A DNA stretch of 64,000 nt from the NCBI GenBank assembly GCA_012861695.1, contig JAAOOA010000056.1, positions 3,507,760 to 3,571,759 on the forward strand, read 5' to 3'. A program made the position numbers and the translations under genes. Source of the DNA: Trematomus loennbergii. Taxonomy: Eukaryota; Chordata; Actinopteri; Perciformes; Nototheniidae. Each line of letters starts with the position of its first letter. The first letter of the stretch is position 1. Positions 22,990-37,704 of this stretch are shown piece by piece. Under the pieces are notes generated by a model. The model saw only the letters and a list, made by a program, of their open reading frames with translations, had not been told where the DNA came from and did not search any database.

Positions 22990-24080
22990 AAAAGGCTAGT
23001 CAATGCTGAAGGGCCCTAAGGCCCCGGCTCCACGAGGACGAAAACGGGTTGAATCCGCATATTTCTCATGCGTATAGCCCTCTAAGCTCGACGACGCCGT
23101 AAGGGAAACGTAGAAAACAGACCCCGCAAACGACAACGGGTCCAAAGGTGGATAGATCTGGGAACGGCGCGCTCTGGGGGGTCCAACGGGGCCGTGGACG
23201 GTCATTCGTTTTCATAGCCCCGCCTCTCCCCCGCAGGGTTGCTATCGTGCTCCAGTCGCTACTGACCATGCTACAGTTCTTTGTGCAACATCTACAGGAG
23301 CTCCTCCTTGAATTCAGATTATTTATCTTTATCTCGATATGGACATAAACGCGAGTGAAGTCTAATCTGACAGGACGGAGACACGCAGCTCCTGCCGCTG
23401 TGATGCAGCGGGAGCAAAACACACACTTCAAGTCAGATCATCACCTTAGCTATTTTAATTACCTCTCAAACTACCTAAACTAGTTATAAATATGTTCATT
23501 TTTACTGTCGGGTCACTCATTACAGGATCAGCTGCTGCATGAGACAGACACTGACACTGTCAGAAGAGAGGAAAAAGAGACAGGCTCCGTGTATTTGATG
23601 ATTATATATCATTATATCGTCGTTATTCATTTGTTTTAAAGCTCAATAAATAACAATGAAGACCTTTGACCGGCACTTTTATAATTTTGTCCGGAAGATT
23701 TAAACTTTAACACACGCTGACCGGCGAAAAACTCTGCCCGGTTCTGTCGGCCCTCACCGCGGAGAATACACAGAAGTGCAGCCATGACAACCATTCTTCT
23801 TCGCTGCTTTTGTGGAGGAAGTTGCTGCTTTTGTGGAGGAAGTTACAGCGCCACGTACAGGTTCGGCATATGTACTGCAGCTTTTCCAGCGTTTGGATGT
23901 AAACGGAGCCGTCTCGTGGAGCTTGACACAATCCGGTGTATATTGCGTGGGGACGGAAGGTTTTTTGCGGTTGCATTTGCGTTTACTCCGATGCGTTTTG
24001 CCGTAAACCTGCACCCTTTCCGATGGCCAGTAGAGGGTATCTCCATAGTTACAAGTCTGGTTGTAAAGATTGTATGGAAT
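22990..24080. mobile_element. Composite non-autonomous repeat block, CpG-rich
   Basis: Two parts recur in the 42.37-42.75 kb region: TTTGACCGGCACTTTT followed by TTTTGTCCGGAAGATTT at about 23666-23702, and CTTCTTCGCTGCTTTTGTGG followed by ACAGCGCCAC at about 23797-23855. An 18-21 bp unit (GCTGCTTTTGTGGAGGAAGT) is duplicated in tandem at 23803-23845. CGGCTCCACGAGGACG at 23026 and CCGTCTCGTGGAGC near 23910 may be an inverted pair. Open frames here have no protein resemblance. Confidence 0.5.
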
Positions 24081-24520
24081 CGCTAGTTTATAGTTTTCTT
24101 CAATAGATAATAAAGCAGGGAATTCTTTAAGGCATGGCTACCTACTGATGACAAGTCGAACCACACACAGTGTTGTTTACCGTTCAGAGGTTCTACATTA
24201 AACTCTGAGGTGTTTTTCCTTTGCCTGTTTAGTTCAACATGCGCGCTCACATAATATTTTTAATAACATTTGCTTTTATCAGCATCATCTTTTTCTTTTG
24301 ACAAGGCTTTTAATTACAATTATTTTGGCTTTAAACTGCACTTTATGTAGGTGGTTAAAAACATTTGTGTAAATAAGATGCTCAATGTTGAAATTAACAG
24401 TTTTTGGTTTCAGTTCAATGAAAAGCACACGGGAAACTGTCTTACAGTACGCGTTATTATCGCATTAATTAATTAACGCAGACAATTATTTTATCGCGCA
24501 TTAACAGGGTTTGTTATTAA

Positions 24521-24882
24521 AGGTGGGGTAGGTAATTTTGGAGAAACCAGCTCGAGTGCGCTAGAATTTGAAAATACACAGCTGGAAAAAATCTGCCACT
24601 TCCTTACAGAGCCCCTCCTCCAACACACACAAACGCACGAGATAAGTTTGTGCACAGATGGAAGGCTGACAGGCAGGTAGGCCATCCAGTTATTTTAGCC
24701 GGGCCGGCTAAAATGATTGGTCGTGCTTTTTACAGTACCACGGCTTCCACAGATGACATTTTTTATGGATGTTTTGTCAAAGCACTTAAGATATTCATTG
24801 CTATCGGGATGTTAAGAGCATTCCATGGAATATAACAAAAAGTGTATCTCGAGCCGGTTTCTCAAACTTACCTACCCCACCT
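24521..24882. mobile_element. TTAA MITE, 362 bp, AGGTGGGGTAGGTAA termini, copy 2
   Basis: Same 15-bp terminal inverted repeats as 14882-15261, flanked by TTAA at 24517-24520 and 24883-24886. The two copies are closely similar along most of their length, with small deletions (for example in the CACGAGATAAG region). Confidence 0.88.
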
Positions 24883-24929
24883 TTAATATTATTATTTAGA
24901 AAGTCTGTTGCTCACTGGCACTGAATGCA

Positions 24930-25076
24930 CATACAGACCAGGGTTTCCACTAGGATTTTTTGGCGAGCTTCTTTTGCCACGCACAGAGAAAAGTCTCATG
25001 TATTTTGCGTCATCTGATCGGCCTTTATAGAGAGCACCGATCAAACTATTAAGAGTTCGATCGGAGCATCCCTAAT
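24930..25076. mobile_element. hAT-like fragment ending in CGGAGCATCCCTAA
   Basis: TTTTGGCGAGCTT, then CACAGAGAAAAGT, then TCATGTATTTT match 36252-36300. The end TCGATCGGAGCATCCCTAAT matches, in reverse, the TTAGGGATGCTCCGATCGCC terminus at 35901. It is therefore a second, shorter copy of that family. Confidence 0.55.
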
Positions 25077-27076
<2,000 letters not shown>

Positions 27077-27262
27077 AGGCATGTGGTGCAGTGGATTGTG
27101 TGTAGGTGTTGGGATCAGGGGGTCACAGGTTCAAACCCCACTGCAGTCAGCATGTTGTTGTGTCCCTGAGACACTTCACCCCAAATTGCTCCTGTGGGGA
27201 TTGTCCACAGTATTGAGTATGTAAGCGTCTAACAAGTGACATGTAATGTAATATACTGTACA
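27077..27262 (+). mobile_element. tRNA-derived SINE
   Basis: A tRNA-like head with an A-box-like TGGTGCAGTGG and a perfect B box (GGTTCAAACCC) at about 27129. A fish SINE core follows (GTCCCTGAGACACTTCACCC), ending in a TGTAATGTAAT tail. Head, core and short-repeat tail in this order define tRNA-derived SINEs. Confidence 0.75.
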
Positions 27263-27300
27263 TATATCAAAAAACATTCTCCTTGTCTCGTTATATCGCC

Positions 27301-27500
27301 ACACATAAAAAAACTGAAACTTTAACTTGAATTAAATGTATTATGTCAACAAATTTCACATAACTGTACTAGGTTAGTTGAAACCTAATATTTTTCATTT
27401 AAACCTAATATTATTGCTTTCAACAACCCTAATATAGTTATTGGGAGATCTGTTGACATAATATATTTAAATAAAGTCAACGTTAAAGTTTTTTCAATGT
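27301..27500. repeat. Palindromic MITE copy 3
   Basis: Same family as 14359 and 20048: AATGTATTATGTCAACAAAT on the left, TGTTGACATAATATATTTAA on the right, with a more diverged centre. Confidence 0.75.
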
Positions 27501-27943
27501 ACAAGGTGCACCTGCTCGAGGAAGCATCATTCTAACACATTCACACACCTACCAACACCTTCCGATGGATAGACGACCGCATTCCCTCACAGCTACAGTC
27601 GCCCCAGTTTAGATTTACTAACTCTTTACTGTGCAAAAATAATTTAATTTACATTTAATCAATTATTGCCAAAAAACGTAATTTAGATGAAAAATCTATG
27701 TAAAGCAAAGGGAAGTGAAATATAAATGTGATAACAGTATGAAATTAAATGCCTCCCTGGAGCAGTACAGGCACACAAAAAAAAATCCTGTGTACATGTG
27801 AGCATAGCTGGGTGACAGTTTGACGGTTTGTGCTGCTCTGAGATAAGTGAAGGGATGCTGAAGGAACTGAGATAATGCTAAGCTCAAGCAAACCTCTGGC
27901 AAGCTGAGGGCTTCAACTCACTGCATCTCACCCATACCTCTGT

Positions 27944-28034
<91 letters not shown>
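27944..28034. repeat. GT dinucleotide microsatellite
   Basis: A GT run of about 90 bp. Confidence 0.97.
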
Positions 28035-28036
<2 letters not shown>

Positions 28037-28536
28037 GACCTGGCACACTGTGCGGGCTGGGAGTTAAACAAATGTGCCTGCATTGTTGTAGATAAGCTAC
28101 ATTAGTCTCAGTTGGGTGCACATACACACATGTGCTCTATACAATTCACCTATGTACTTATGCTTACATACCCTAACACGTTACAATACAAGACCAGAGT
28201 AAGACGAAACCGATGAATACTGTCTAAAGCCCTTCCCTCCTACACGGTCTTTTATGAAAAACTGGGATTGCACAAGTCGGCCTCTTGCAGCGCTGAGAAG
28301 CCTGAGAACTATGAGGAGCTTAGCCTCTTCATTTCTTGACCCAGTTTGCCCCGGGGCCTCAGAGCCCCAGTAGGAGAACCAATAAAAGACAGGGTGCACA
28401 AACAGTAAAGTGACTTCATCCACCAGTAAAGTGGAGGGTGATATACAGAGGCCAGGAGGAGTTAGAGGAACTCAGCATGTGAGGTGAAGCTTGATGGACT
28501 TCTTTCGTTTTTATATGTCCCATGACAGCTGTCCTT

Positions 28537-28870
28537 TAAAGAGGATATATTCTGCAAATGTTCAGGTTCATATTAGTATTTTGTGCCTTTACTGGGACAT
28601 GACTCCATGCTTAAATGTTCAAAAGCTCTTTATTTTTCTCATACTGCCTGTGCTGCAGCACCTCTTTTCACCCTCTGTCTGAAACCAGAGCCCAGTCTGC
28701 TCTGATTGGTTAGCTGGCCGGCTCTGTTGTGATAGGTCAATTGCTTAGAGATGTTCCGCCCCTTAACCTATCAGGTACACAATACCTCCGCCAGCTTGCC
28801 TTCTTCCCATAGTGCATCCAGGTGCCATGTCTTCCCCAGGTAAGCGACCCACACGCACCCGGCCATCCAT
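28537..28870. mobile_element. Second copy of the intron-3 TTAA-family MITE
   Basis: Begins at TTTAAAGAGGATATATTC. It shares CAGGTTCATA, CATGCTTAAATGTTCAAAAG, CTCTTTATTTTTCTCA and CTGAAACCAGAGCCCAGTC with 10190-10494. The right end is missing, probably cut by the adjacent Tc1 copy. Confidence 0.65.
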
Positions 28871-28875
28871 GTGAT

Positions 28876-29231
28876 CTTAAAGAAAACGTGATTCATCAGA
28901 CTAGGCCATCTTTTTCCATTGCTCCGTGGTCCAGTTCTGATGCTCTTGTCCCCATTGTAGGCGCTTTCGGCGGTGGACAGGGGTCAGCATGGGCACCCTG
29001 ATGGATTGCGGCTACCCAATACGCAAACAAATACGATGCTCTGTGTGTTCTGACAGCTTCCTAACAGAACCAACATTAACTGTTTCAGCAATTTGAGTTA
29101 AAGTAGCTCTTCTGTTGGATCGGATCACACTGGCCAGCCTTCACTCCCCATGTGAATCGAGGAGCCTTGGCCGCCCTTGATCCTGTCGCTTGTTTACCGG
29201 TTTTCCTTCCTTGGACCTCTTTTGGTAGGTA
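28876..29231 (-). pseudogene. Tc1/mariner transposase, C-terminal fragment (split copy)
   Basis: On the - strand this resembles the middle and C-terminal part of a common vertebrate Tc1-like transposase, with frameshifts. It connects to the helix-turn-helix N-terminus at 37425-37566 if the intervening 8.19-kb element is removed. The right edge of this fragment is the TA target duplication of that element. The 3' terminal inverted repeat of the Tc1 copy is absent. Confidence 0.7.
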
Positions 29232-29239
29232 CACAGCAA

Positions 29240-29545
29240 AAATGCCAGTGTTAAATTAACACTGAGAGTGTTGAATTTAACACCAGAAAAGTGTGTATAT
29301 GTGTCCACTCTTGTCAATGTATAATTAACACTTTCGTTAATATTTTAACACTCACCTGTAGTTAATGGAACACTGAAACGAGTTGAAAATCAACACTGGC
29401 CAACACACACTAGTGTTAATATTACTCTACACTAGTGTCAGTGTTAAATAATCAACACTAACAGACTACACTGGATCTCAATTTAGTAACACTATTGGGT
29501 GTTACAACAATTAACACTGAGAGTGTAGAATGTTGTGAAGATCCA
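29240..29545. repeat. Subterminal AACACT/AGTGTT repeat array
   Basis: More than a dozen short words of the type TAACACT, AACACT, AGTGTT and CAGTGTTA in both orientations lie within 300 bp of the left terminus. A smaller set (AAGTGTTA, AACACTGAAC, TTAACACTAACACTG) is at 37349-37410 near the right end. In CACTA elements such arrays are transposase-binding sites. Confidence 0.7.
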
Positions 29546-29734
29546 ATCCCTCCCAGCCAAAACCCCATAACCCACTTTACAAAAAATACAAGACAAGAAT
29601 TTTAACAAAATAGTTTGTATTACAAGGCAAGTACACCACATTCATAAACCTACAACAGTTCAGCATGGAGTGACACACAATTACAGTATGGGACAATAAA
29701 TATTTGGTCATCAGTGTCATTTGAAAATTGCCTA

Positions 29735-31816
29735 TCAGGGTCTGTAGTATGGCAGGTCATCTACACAGATCAGTGTGAATACATCGCTTTTCTCCTCGAT
29801 ACTAAATGCATTTAAGTGATCATCATCATATGTCGTTGAGACTTTACAAGTTAGAAGATAAGCATTGTCCTCTTTAACAATCACACTGACAATCCTGTTG
29901 AACAAAGGCATCTCATTTTCAACACCAGAACATACATACATCCCAGGCTGGTACTCTGTGCCATAGCTTTTGACCCAGGATGTTGTGGGAACAATACAAG
30001 ACATATCAAAAGTTTCATTCAGCACCTCACTGCCCTCCAAACTGCTGACCAAGACTTCAGTAATGGGGTATAACCATGGGTTACAATGGGTGAAAAGACA
30101 ATGTTCACAATCTGTACTAAGAGGAGCAGCAAGTTCCAGCAGCTATCATTCCTGCTAACTAAATCTCCAAACATCAATGGGGTATTGCGCAAAAGACACC
30201 AGGACTGAACAGCATTAAGGCCAAGATTGTTGCTATCATCATCTAGTTTTAGCCCACTTGGCCTGTTTTTCCTCGGTGTAAATCCATAATTGAAGCTCGT
30301 GATTCTCTCTGACAATGAACTTCTAGATATAAAGTTCCTTATCAGGTACTGAAACACAAGCTTCAACTCATACTGCACCACTCCTTCCAGTAAATCATGC
30401 ATTATATCTACTGCGTAGTTGTCTGAAGTATGAACAGCCGTAGGGAATTGAGTGGACAGGTTTTTTTAACACCAAATGTTGAGGCCAAAGCAGGATTTTG
30501 TTGAATGGCAGCATAGTGTTCTGAATGAAGGGCTTTAGAACGTAAAGTTAAACCTGGATGATCTTCACTGAAAACTGATTGCATCTCTCCCTTTTCAGTT
30601 AAACAAAAACGACAACAGTACTTTGCACTAAATGATTCAACAAAACCAAAAAGGCCATGTATAGCCAAGTTGTCACCTGTAACCTGAAACACTGAACCTT
30701 TCACAGGTGTGGTTGAAAAAGGCACCTGCATTCCTTCAACTTCTAAAATCTTTAAATCGTCGAGAAGTGGCTTTAGAATAGCGTCAAACCCATATTTCTT
30801 TAAGTCTTCTGAGTGAAAGAGAGATACAAGATGAATGTTCATCAACACAGAATTAAGCTTTGGAGGAAATTTCTCAAAATAAAATAAATACAGCCAAGTT
30901 TGTGCACTCCTTTTTTGAGCCTAATGGATTAGCGGTCTCAAATCATCATAGTAGAGCTGTATCTGCATAGCATTTTCTTGTTGTGAGAATAAACAGTGGT
31001 TCCTGAAGTACGCGCCATCGTTTACATCTCTGTAAAAACCCTCCTGGTGTTGTTTAGCTCTTTGAAAACTGTTACAAAGTTCCGTGTTCTTAAACATAGA
31101 TGAAAGAGACCCCATGATGGGTACATACATGAACTTATCATTGACAGGAACTTGCCTGTATAGTCCTGTTGTTTTATCTCTGCATGTATCAAAACGCACA
31201 CCAAGAATATACTCTACAGGTTGAACTATTTTCCATTTCTCCTCAAAATGCCTCATCCGTTTAGATTCTGTGTTAAGACATGAAAAAGGATTCCCAAGCT
31301 GATCAAAACAATTCTCAACTTTTTCTAGGGTTTCTTTAGATGCTTCAGATGACAACAACAGCTTCTTTTGCATGGGCATGGATGTCCTTAACCAGTTCCT
31401 CCATCGAACCAACTAAACATTGCACAGTACTTTCAGGAACTCCTGATGCTTGTACTTGAGCAATAACTGAGCTGCACATGTCTAGTATTTTCCTTTTCTC
31501 CATCGGGATGTGTGTAGTGACCGTCACAGGAGAATCCACATTAACTGGCTGTGAAACAGAAGCTCCAACAGAAGCTCCAACAGAAGCCAGGTTCAAACTC
31601 AACATGGCTGGCGACATCTGGATCAACACTGTGTTCATGTGCTCGAGATAGGTGCCGCTTGTAACCAGAGTATGTGCAAAACACAAATGAACATCCAAGC
31701 TCTCCACAGTGCAAACGCAAAGACCTTCCTGGGTACAAACCATGCTGAAACTTCAAATGTCTAAATAACACTGAACAGTTTCTGTGGTGTACCTTGCAAA
31801 TGTAACATGTGAACAT
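29735..31816 (-). pseudogene. EnSpm/CACTA-like transposase with N-terminal zinc finger, frameshifted
   Basis: Pieces in order on the - strand: a C2H2-like N-terminus (CYICKVHHRNCSVLFRHLKF) at 31816-31610; a linker; 31412-30921 ending near YYDDLRPLI; 30848-30470 with VTGDNLAIHGLFGF and a CRFC motif; 30402-30019 beginning MHDLLEGVVQYELK; and a C-terminal part ending at 29735 (DDLPYYRP). YDD, GDN and HDLLEG are where I would place the DDE-type catalytic acids, by family resemblance. At least three frame changes, each resolvable by one or two bases, separate the pieces. It would bind the element ends and cut in the nucleus. Whether an intact copy exists elsewhere cannot be seen. Confidence 0.65.
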
Positions 31817-34268
31817 TAGTTCAAGTCAGAAAGGACTGCCTTTCAAACTGAACTGTGAAGAAGTCTTGCTCTAATTTCCTTGACTCGAGGACTCTCCTTC
31901 ACACTTCCAACATCATGCCATACACGGTTGTCTGGATGAATGTGTAGAAGTTGCATAGTGCTTCATCATAAGACACAGCAAAAGCAAAATGTGCCTTGAA
32001 GAGCTCGTCAAAGGCAGCAACTCCAGTCTGCGTCTTACAGGGAATGGCCTTTTGGTCCATGACGATGTAGAAATGTTGGATGCTGTCGTTTCTTTCTCCA
32101 AACACAGGAGAAACGGCTGAGCAGGGCCAGTGTCCTTGAGGAAGGTCTCAATGCTTTTCCCGACCTGAGAGAGAGATAGACAGCGAATGAACAAGGAATA
32201 GAACTTGGAATTTGGAGTAGAATTAGGATAACATCTTCAAATGACTGGAAGAGCACAATTATTTTTCCTTTCATGTGCACAATTACTTTCAAATTAGGAC
32301 AAAAGCTGCTCCCGTGTTGTAACACCAACCCGGTCTGAACATTTAAAAAAAATCTGCAACATGTCAAGCCACTTCAAAATTACTATCAGATCTTGACAAT
32401 CAATTTCTAAATGGAAATATACATTAAAAACGTTTCGAAGAACATACCCTTAAGAACTTCACCAGGCGGCCAGCAGCATCCTTTGCACTAATCTTGACTC
32501 GTGACTTCTTGCCCTTGGATGTTGGGCAACAGGTGAAGAAGCAGAAGGATGGCAGCCACCTCACAGTCCCATACTACAGACAAATAATTAACACCATTTC
32601 AATTACTTGAATGACTTTACCAATATTATCTCATGTTTGAGCCTATTTTTCACAGATCATTGATGCTTTATATGTTGTGTTTTTAGAATAATGATTGATA
32701 ATAGATGGACCTGAGTCTCCCCAGAAGTTGATTTCATATCGCATTAATTTAATATTGTATAAAAAAAATAAATTGTCAATCAGCAATCTTAAAGAACCAT
32801 AGCTTTAATTCGAAACTGGCCAGCAGTTATGTTAAGTACATGGGATATGGAGCAAAGCAGCCAAAACATGAAAAGCTCTGGTATGGTCCAATACTTTAGA
32901 TTAGATAGGGAACACAGTGAATGCCCTATAGGCATGTGTCAACTGAAGTCACCAATGTACACTTACCACCATCATCAGATTCTTGTTGTGCAGACAAAAG
33001 AAGCTCATCCACGTGCAAACTTCCAGGAAGATTTTTGCAATCTGCAATGATCCTCGGTTTGAAGAACGTTGGCCATTTCGCAAGAAATTTACCAGAGACT
33101 TTCTCGCCAAAGAGCATAGTGAAGTCTTGTTCAATCTTAAACACAAAACATGACAGGGAAAACTACATTAGTGAGCAAAAAAATGAACTACCACAAAGCT
33201 TTTAAAAAGTCGTTATTTCTTACCAAGTAAGTAAGATGTGTCCAGGAATCTTGGAAAAAGGTCTTGGGCAGTGGAGGCTGTGGCTCGGTCTTGAACAACC
33301 TTTTGTCTTTGCTGAAATGTTGCCTTCATTTTGTCTTGGACCAGGGTTTATAAAATAAAAATAAAATAAACATTGATTGATATGTCACTTGAGTGCCTCA
33401 TCACCGACATAGCTTCATTGCATTCATCACCTGATAACTGCCTCACAGGTGAATGCATGCTGCGATGAGTCTTAGGTCCACCTTGAAAAGAGACCTTGGA
33501 TTTCTCGATTTCTTGAGCCGAGTTGCGCTGCACAGTTTTCAGCCTCCATGCCAGGTAACCAGAACCACTCTGGTGATCATAGAAATGCTCCTGTTGATTG
33601 AATTAAAAGTTAATCCATCACCTGGTTAAGATCAAGGAATTATCCTAAACATGACCTGTGTCATGTGTGTTCAATTTAATGCATTTAAGTGCTGTGGCAT
33701 GGTTATGGGTTAAATAATTCAACTGTTACTTAAATAGCAGAAAGTAATATATTAGCTTTAAAAAAAAAAGCATGGATGTATATTAATATCAATACTTACA
33801 TAACCATTCTTTGAATCGGGGTCTTTTACATGTGGGAACAAGGTTGTAATGCCAAGTGCGTAGGTAATGCGGACATTTGCTGGAGGGATCCTCCTGAGAA
33901 GAAACAAATGTATTACAAATATTTATAGACATAAAATTAGGAAAATTAATCAAATCAAAACAAGCTTTTAAGTATACAATACTTACCCATGGCTCTCTAC
34001 CATGTCTGCCACAAGTATATTGATCATTTTTCTTCTTGTACCATCACAAAGACTCTTTTTTTCCTCATATTCCTTGATTACTTGGTCACCACCTGGCTTT
34101 GAATGCAGGGCTGCGTTGACAATCTGAAACAACAATTGCCTAGCATTCAGCGCAAAGATTTCACCTAGTTAACAAGGAAATATATTGATGTCGGTTCAGA
34201 ACAATAAATCAGGGCTGAAAACAGCGTTTTAGGATAAATGGATATTGGTTTATACACAGCTTTCCTTA

Positions 34269-34853
34269 CGGCCCGTCCACACAGCAGCGTTAAAAAAATC
34301 TTGGAGGTGGGCGTATCTGAAGCTTTGGGATTTTTTGCGAGCAAGGCACCAACAACCAATCACATGAATCTCCCGCCCCCGACATACGAAGCAAAAAGCC
34401 CGAAGTAAACTGGATATAAACTCCCCAAACAGGCGAAAACCTACCACTGTCTCTGCCACCTCCCTCCATGCCTGGCTCCTCCGGTTTATATCCCGGTAGG
34501 TAAATAGGGACTGGTCATAAAGCACCGGGTGATTCCCTACCGCTAATTTCTCCTCAATTTTTTGGAATATGAGGAAATGACCTGCGGTATGTCTCTCCCA
34601 GCATACACGCGGTTTGATTGGCTAGCGCTTGAACTGTCAGATTTGCATACACGGGATTTGATTGGCTGACGCTTCCACCTCAGCTTCAAAAGTTGAACAT
34701 TGCTCAACTTTGAATCCTGAAAATCCTGAAAATCTCCGCTCTGCTGCCCACAATGCAGTTCGGCGAAAAGTGAGGCAAAGTGACGTCACCCCATTCAAAG
34801 TGAATGGGCAGAAGCGTTTCAAGATTTTTTAACGCTGCTGTGTGGACGGTCCG
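34269..34853. mobile_element. Harbinger-type MITE, 585 bp, TTA target duplication
   Basis: Inverted termini of about 34 bp begin CGGCCCGTCCACACAGCAGC on the left and, on the opposite strand, CGGACCGTCCACACAGCAGC on the right. TTA is duplicated at 34266-34268 and 34854-34856. A TWA target and termini of this kind fit PIF/Harbinger. It sits in an intron of the SAMD3-like gene. No coding capacity is seen. Confidence 0.85.
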
Positions 34854-35150
34854 TTACTGGCATCTTGCCCCTTTCACACAGAACATTCCATTTGAGCATT
34901 TGATGGGAATTTCCCTTGTTTTTTAAGACACTTAATATTGGTACAAATAATTATGAATTATGTGCAGCATCAGTTAAAACACACCAGATAACTTACATCT
35001 CTTGCACTGCTGCTGTCAGGGGGTCCTTCAATCAGCTGTCTTTTCCAAGCTCTGGTAGATTCTAGTATTATTGTTGAGTCCGAGCTTGACGATGACCCAT
35101 CAGATAAGAATGATCCCTCTGAAGAAGACTCTTCAACATTGTTGTCTGGT

Positions 35151-35299
<149 letters not shown>

Positions 35300-35899
35300 A
35301 ACACTCCTTTTTCAAGGTTATTAGAATTATAACTTTTATTATAACATTTTATTACCATTGCATTCTTCAGTGAAGGCCTTGAAAGACACCCGAGATGAAT
35401 TCAAAAGCTCATCAAAGATGTCAGAATCCACTTCTCCTGTAGAATCCTTTAGCATCAAGGAAGTCAAACCTGGCAAATTGAATTTTGCCAGCACTGAAAC
35501 AAAGGATAATTTGGACCATATCATAACTAACAAGTTAAACATACAACACTGAAACTCTTGAAAGCAACTATGACACAAGACACTTTAATTACCTCCTTGT
35601 AAGAATTCAGAGTAATTGTAGACATCCTCTACTTTTGGTACCCTGACCCATTTGCTCACACTGTTGTATTCGACAGGAACCAGCATGTCACCACCTTCAA
35701 AGGGAAAATGACTTATATAATCATACATATACACAGATACATATATACATACACCTATACACACAAACATATATGTATATAAATACAGACACACATATAT
35801 ATGTATGTGAAGTGCGCGACGCTCGTAAACTGTCAACAGGAGGGCGGGTGAGCCTCGCTGCGGGGAAGCAGTGTGTGGACCTGTCAGCGCAACTTACAT

Positions 35900-36680
35900 T
35901 AGGGATGCTCCGATCGCCGATCCGATCGAGTGGGCGGGTCCTATGGGGATCTTCCATTTAAAGAAATGTTTAAAACTCAGTTAATGGGGCTCATTCACTG
36001 GCGCTTCCACAAACAACAACCAACATAATTGTTACATTCAAATGAAGTAGCCTACATTATTCAAGTTTACATTAACTTTGGATAATAACACGGGAGAAAT
36101 GAGCTGAAGCGCTCTCTTTTCCTCTCCCCCTCTCTCTCTCTCCTGACAGCCTGTCAGTATCTCATGCAGCTCACTGATCCAGTAATGAGTGACCCGACAG
36201 TGAAGAATACATATATTTATAACTTAAAATACTGCCAGACTGGTGAAGCCATTTTGGCGAGCTTGTTTTGCCGCACACAGAGAAAAGTGTCATGTATTTT
36301 ACGTCTCGCGATCGGCATTTTTAGAGAGCACCGATCGATCGCAGAGGTATCGGCCAATATCGATCGCCACGCAAAAACTGCGGTATTTTTACAGCTCCTC
36401 ATGGGTACTGCAATTTGTGAAGTGCTTTCCTCTGTGGTGAAACTATCAGCACTGCATTACGGAGGAAAGCGGCAGAAAGTCGCCTGGAGTTAAAGAGAGC
36501 GGGGCTGCGTTGCGTGCATGGCTTCCTTCTGCAGGTAACGGCGAGACGCGCTCTGGCGGCGGTCTCGTTCAGGATCCGAAAATAACATTTAAATATTTTG
36601 CACACTTATTCCACTTATTCCTAGTGTGCCACTGGTTGCCACCATTGGCACGCGTGCCAGGGGTTGCCGACCCCTAGCTT
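35900..36680. mobile_element. hAT-like insertions upstream of the SAMD3-like gene
   Basis: TTAGGGATGCTCCGATCGCC at 35901 is a typical hAT terminus shared with 25060-25076. The interior TTTTGGCGAGCTTG, CACAGAGAAAAGTG and ACCGATCGATCGCAG match that copy. A second hAT-type end, read on the opposite strand as TAGGGGTCGGCAACCCCTGG, lies at about 36655-36677. Exact borders of the two are unclear. Confidence 0.5.
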
Positions 36681-36689
36681 AGAGAAATA

Positions 36690-37424
36690 AAGCTTACAAT
36701 AGTCCACATTCGTTTCCCTCCCCCCGTCACACACACAGGAGAGCGCCGCAGTGTTCACTCGCGTTCGTTCTCTGCTTCAGTAGGAGGTTGCTGTTGGGTG
36801 GATGCTAATTGCAAGCTAATAATGCTACCGTCGACGTCGACTCATACGCCATAATCCACAACCTTACATTTTAACAAGAAACCAGTTTCAAGATACCATT
36901 TATTTAACTTCTCCTTTTCGCATATTTGAAAAACAACTCACCTCTGTCCTCTCTGTCCCCTAATGCGCCTCCTGTTCGTGACGAATGTAGGTCTACTCTC
37001 CTGTAATTAAAGTTTACTCATCAGTATAGTTGCAATGGTCAAATTCGACATAAAAAAACTATTTCAAATTGGATTAAAAAGTTACAGATACAAGATATAC
37101 ATATTAAGTAAAATAATTACAATTTACAGACATTATTCATGCTTACATCAACCGCAAAACATTCATTTTAATCGAGTGAAACTTACCGCTTCGGTTAGAA
37201 AAATGGCTGTCGAAGGTCTTGGATGGCGCTCCTTTGCTGGAAATTGAGGGGTGTGGTCAATTCAACACTCGGGGTGTGAGAGTCCTCGCAACGACCAAAA
37301 TGGACACCAACACTTTCAGGAAAAACTCTCTGAGTGATAGCTTGACTAAATTAAGTGTTACATAACACTGAACCCTGCTGATTAACACTAACACTGAAAA
37401 TATAACACTGGCACATTTGCTGTG
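36690..37424 (-). promoter_or_regulatory. 5' terminal region of the EnSpm-like element (inferred promoter side)
   Basis: Both genes read leftwards, so this 0.7-kb end is upstream of the first. It lacks coding resemblance and contains AGTGTT/AACACT words from 37263 to the terminus. Promoter function is inferred from position only. Confidence 0.35.
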
Positions 37425-37700
37425 TACTGACCACTGCAGAGCGGGAACAACCCACAAGAGCTGCAGTTTTGGTGATGCTCTGACTGAGTTGTCTAGGCAT
37501 CACAATTTGGCCCTTGTCGAAGTCACTCACATCCTTACGCTTGCCCATTTTTCCTGCTTTCAACACATCAACTTTAAGGACAAAGTGTTCACTTGCTGCC
37601 TAACATATCCCGCCCACTGACAGGTGCCATTCTAATGACATAATCAATGTTTTTCACTTCACCTGTCAGTGGTCATAATGTTATGGCTGATCTGTGTATA
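37425..37700 (-). pseudogene. Tc1/mariner transposase N-terminus and 5' terminal repeat (split copy)
   Basis: On the - strand from 37548, [20 protein letters not shown] then [20 protein letters not shown] is the helix-turn-helix DNA-binding part of a Tc1-like transposase. Upstream, 37700 to about 37650 holds the terminus (TATACACAGATCAGCC, then ATAACATTATGACC). Translation breaks at the EnSpm-like insertion and continues, degraded, at 29231-28876. Confidence 0.8.
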
Positions 37701-37704
37701 TGCC

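Noticed and set aside
23066..23431. A 121-codon - strand frame in the CpG-rich repeat block
   Set aside because: No recognisable domain, and parts of the surrounding sequence recur as repeats elsewhere in the window.
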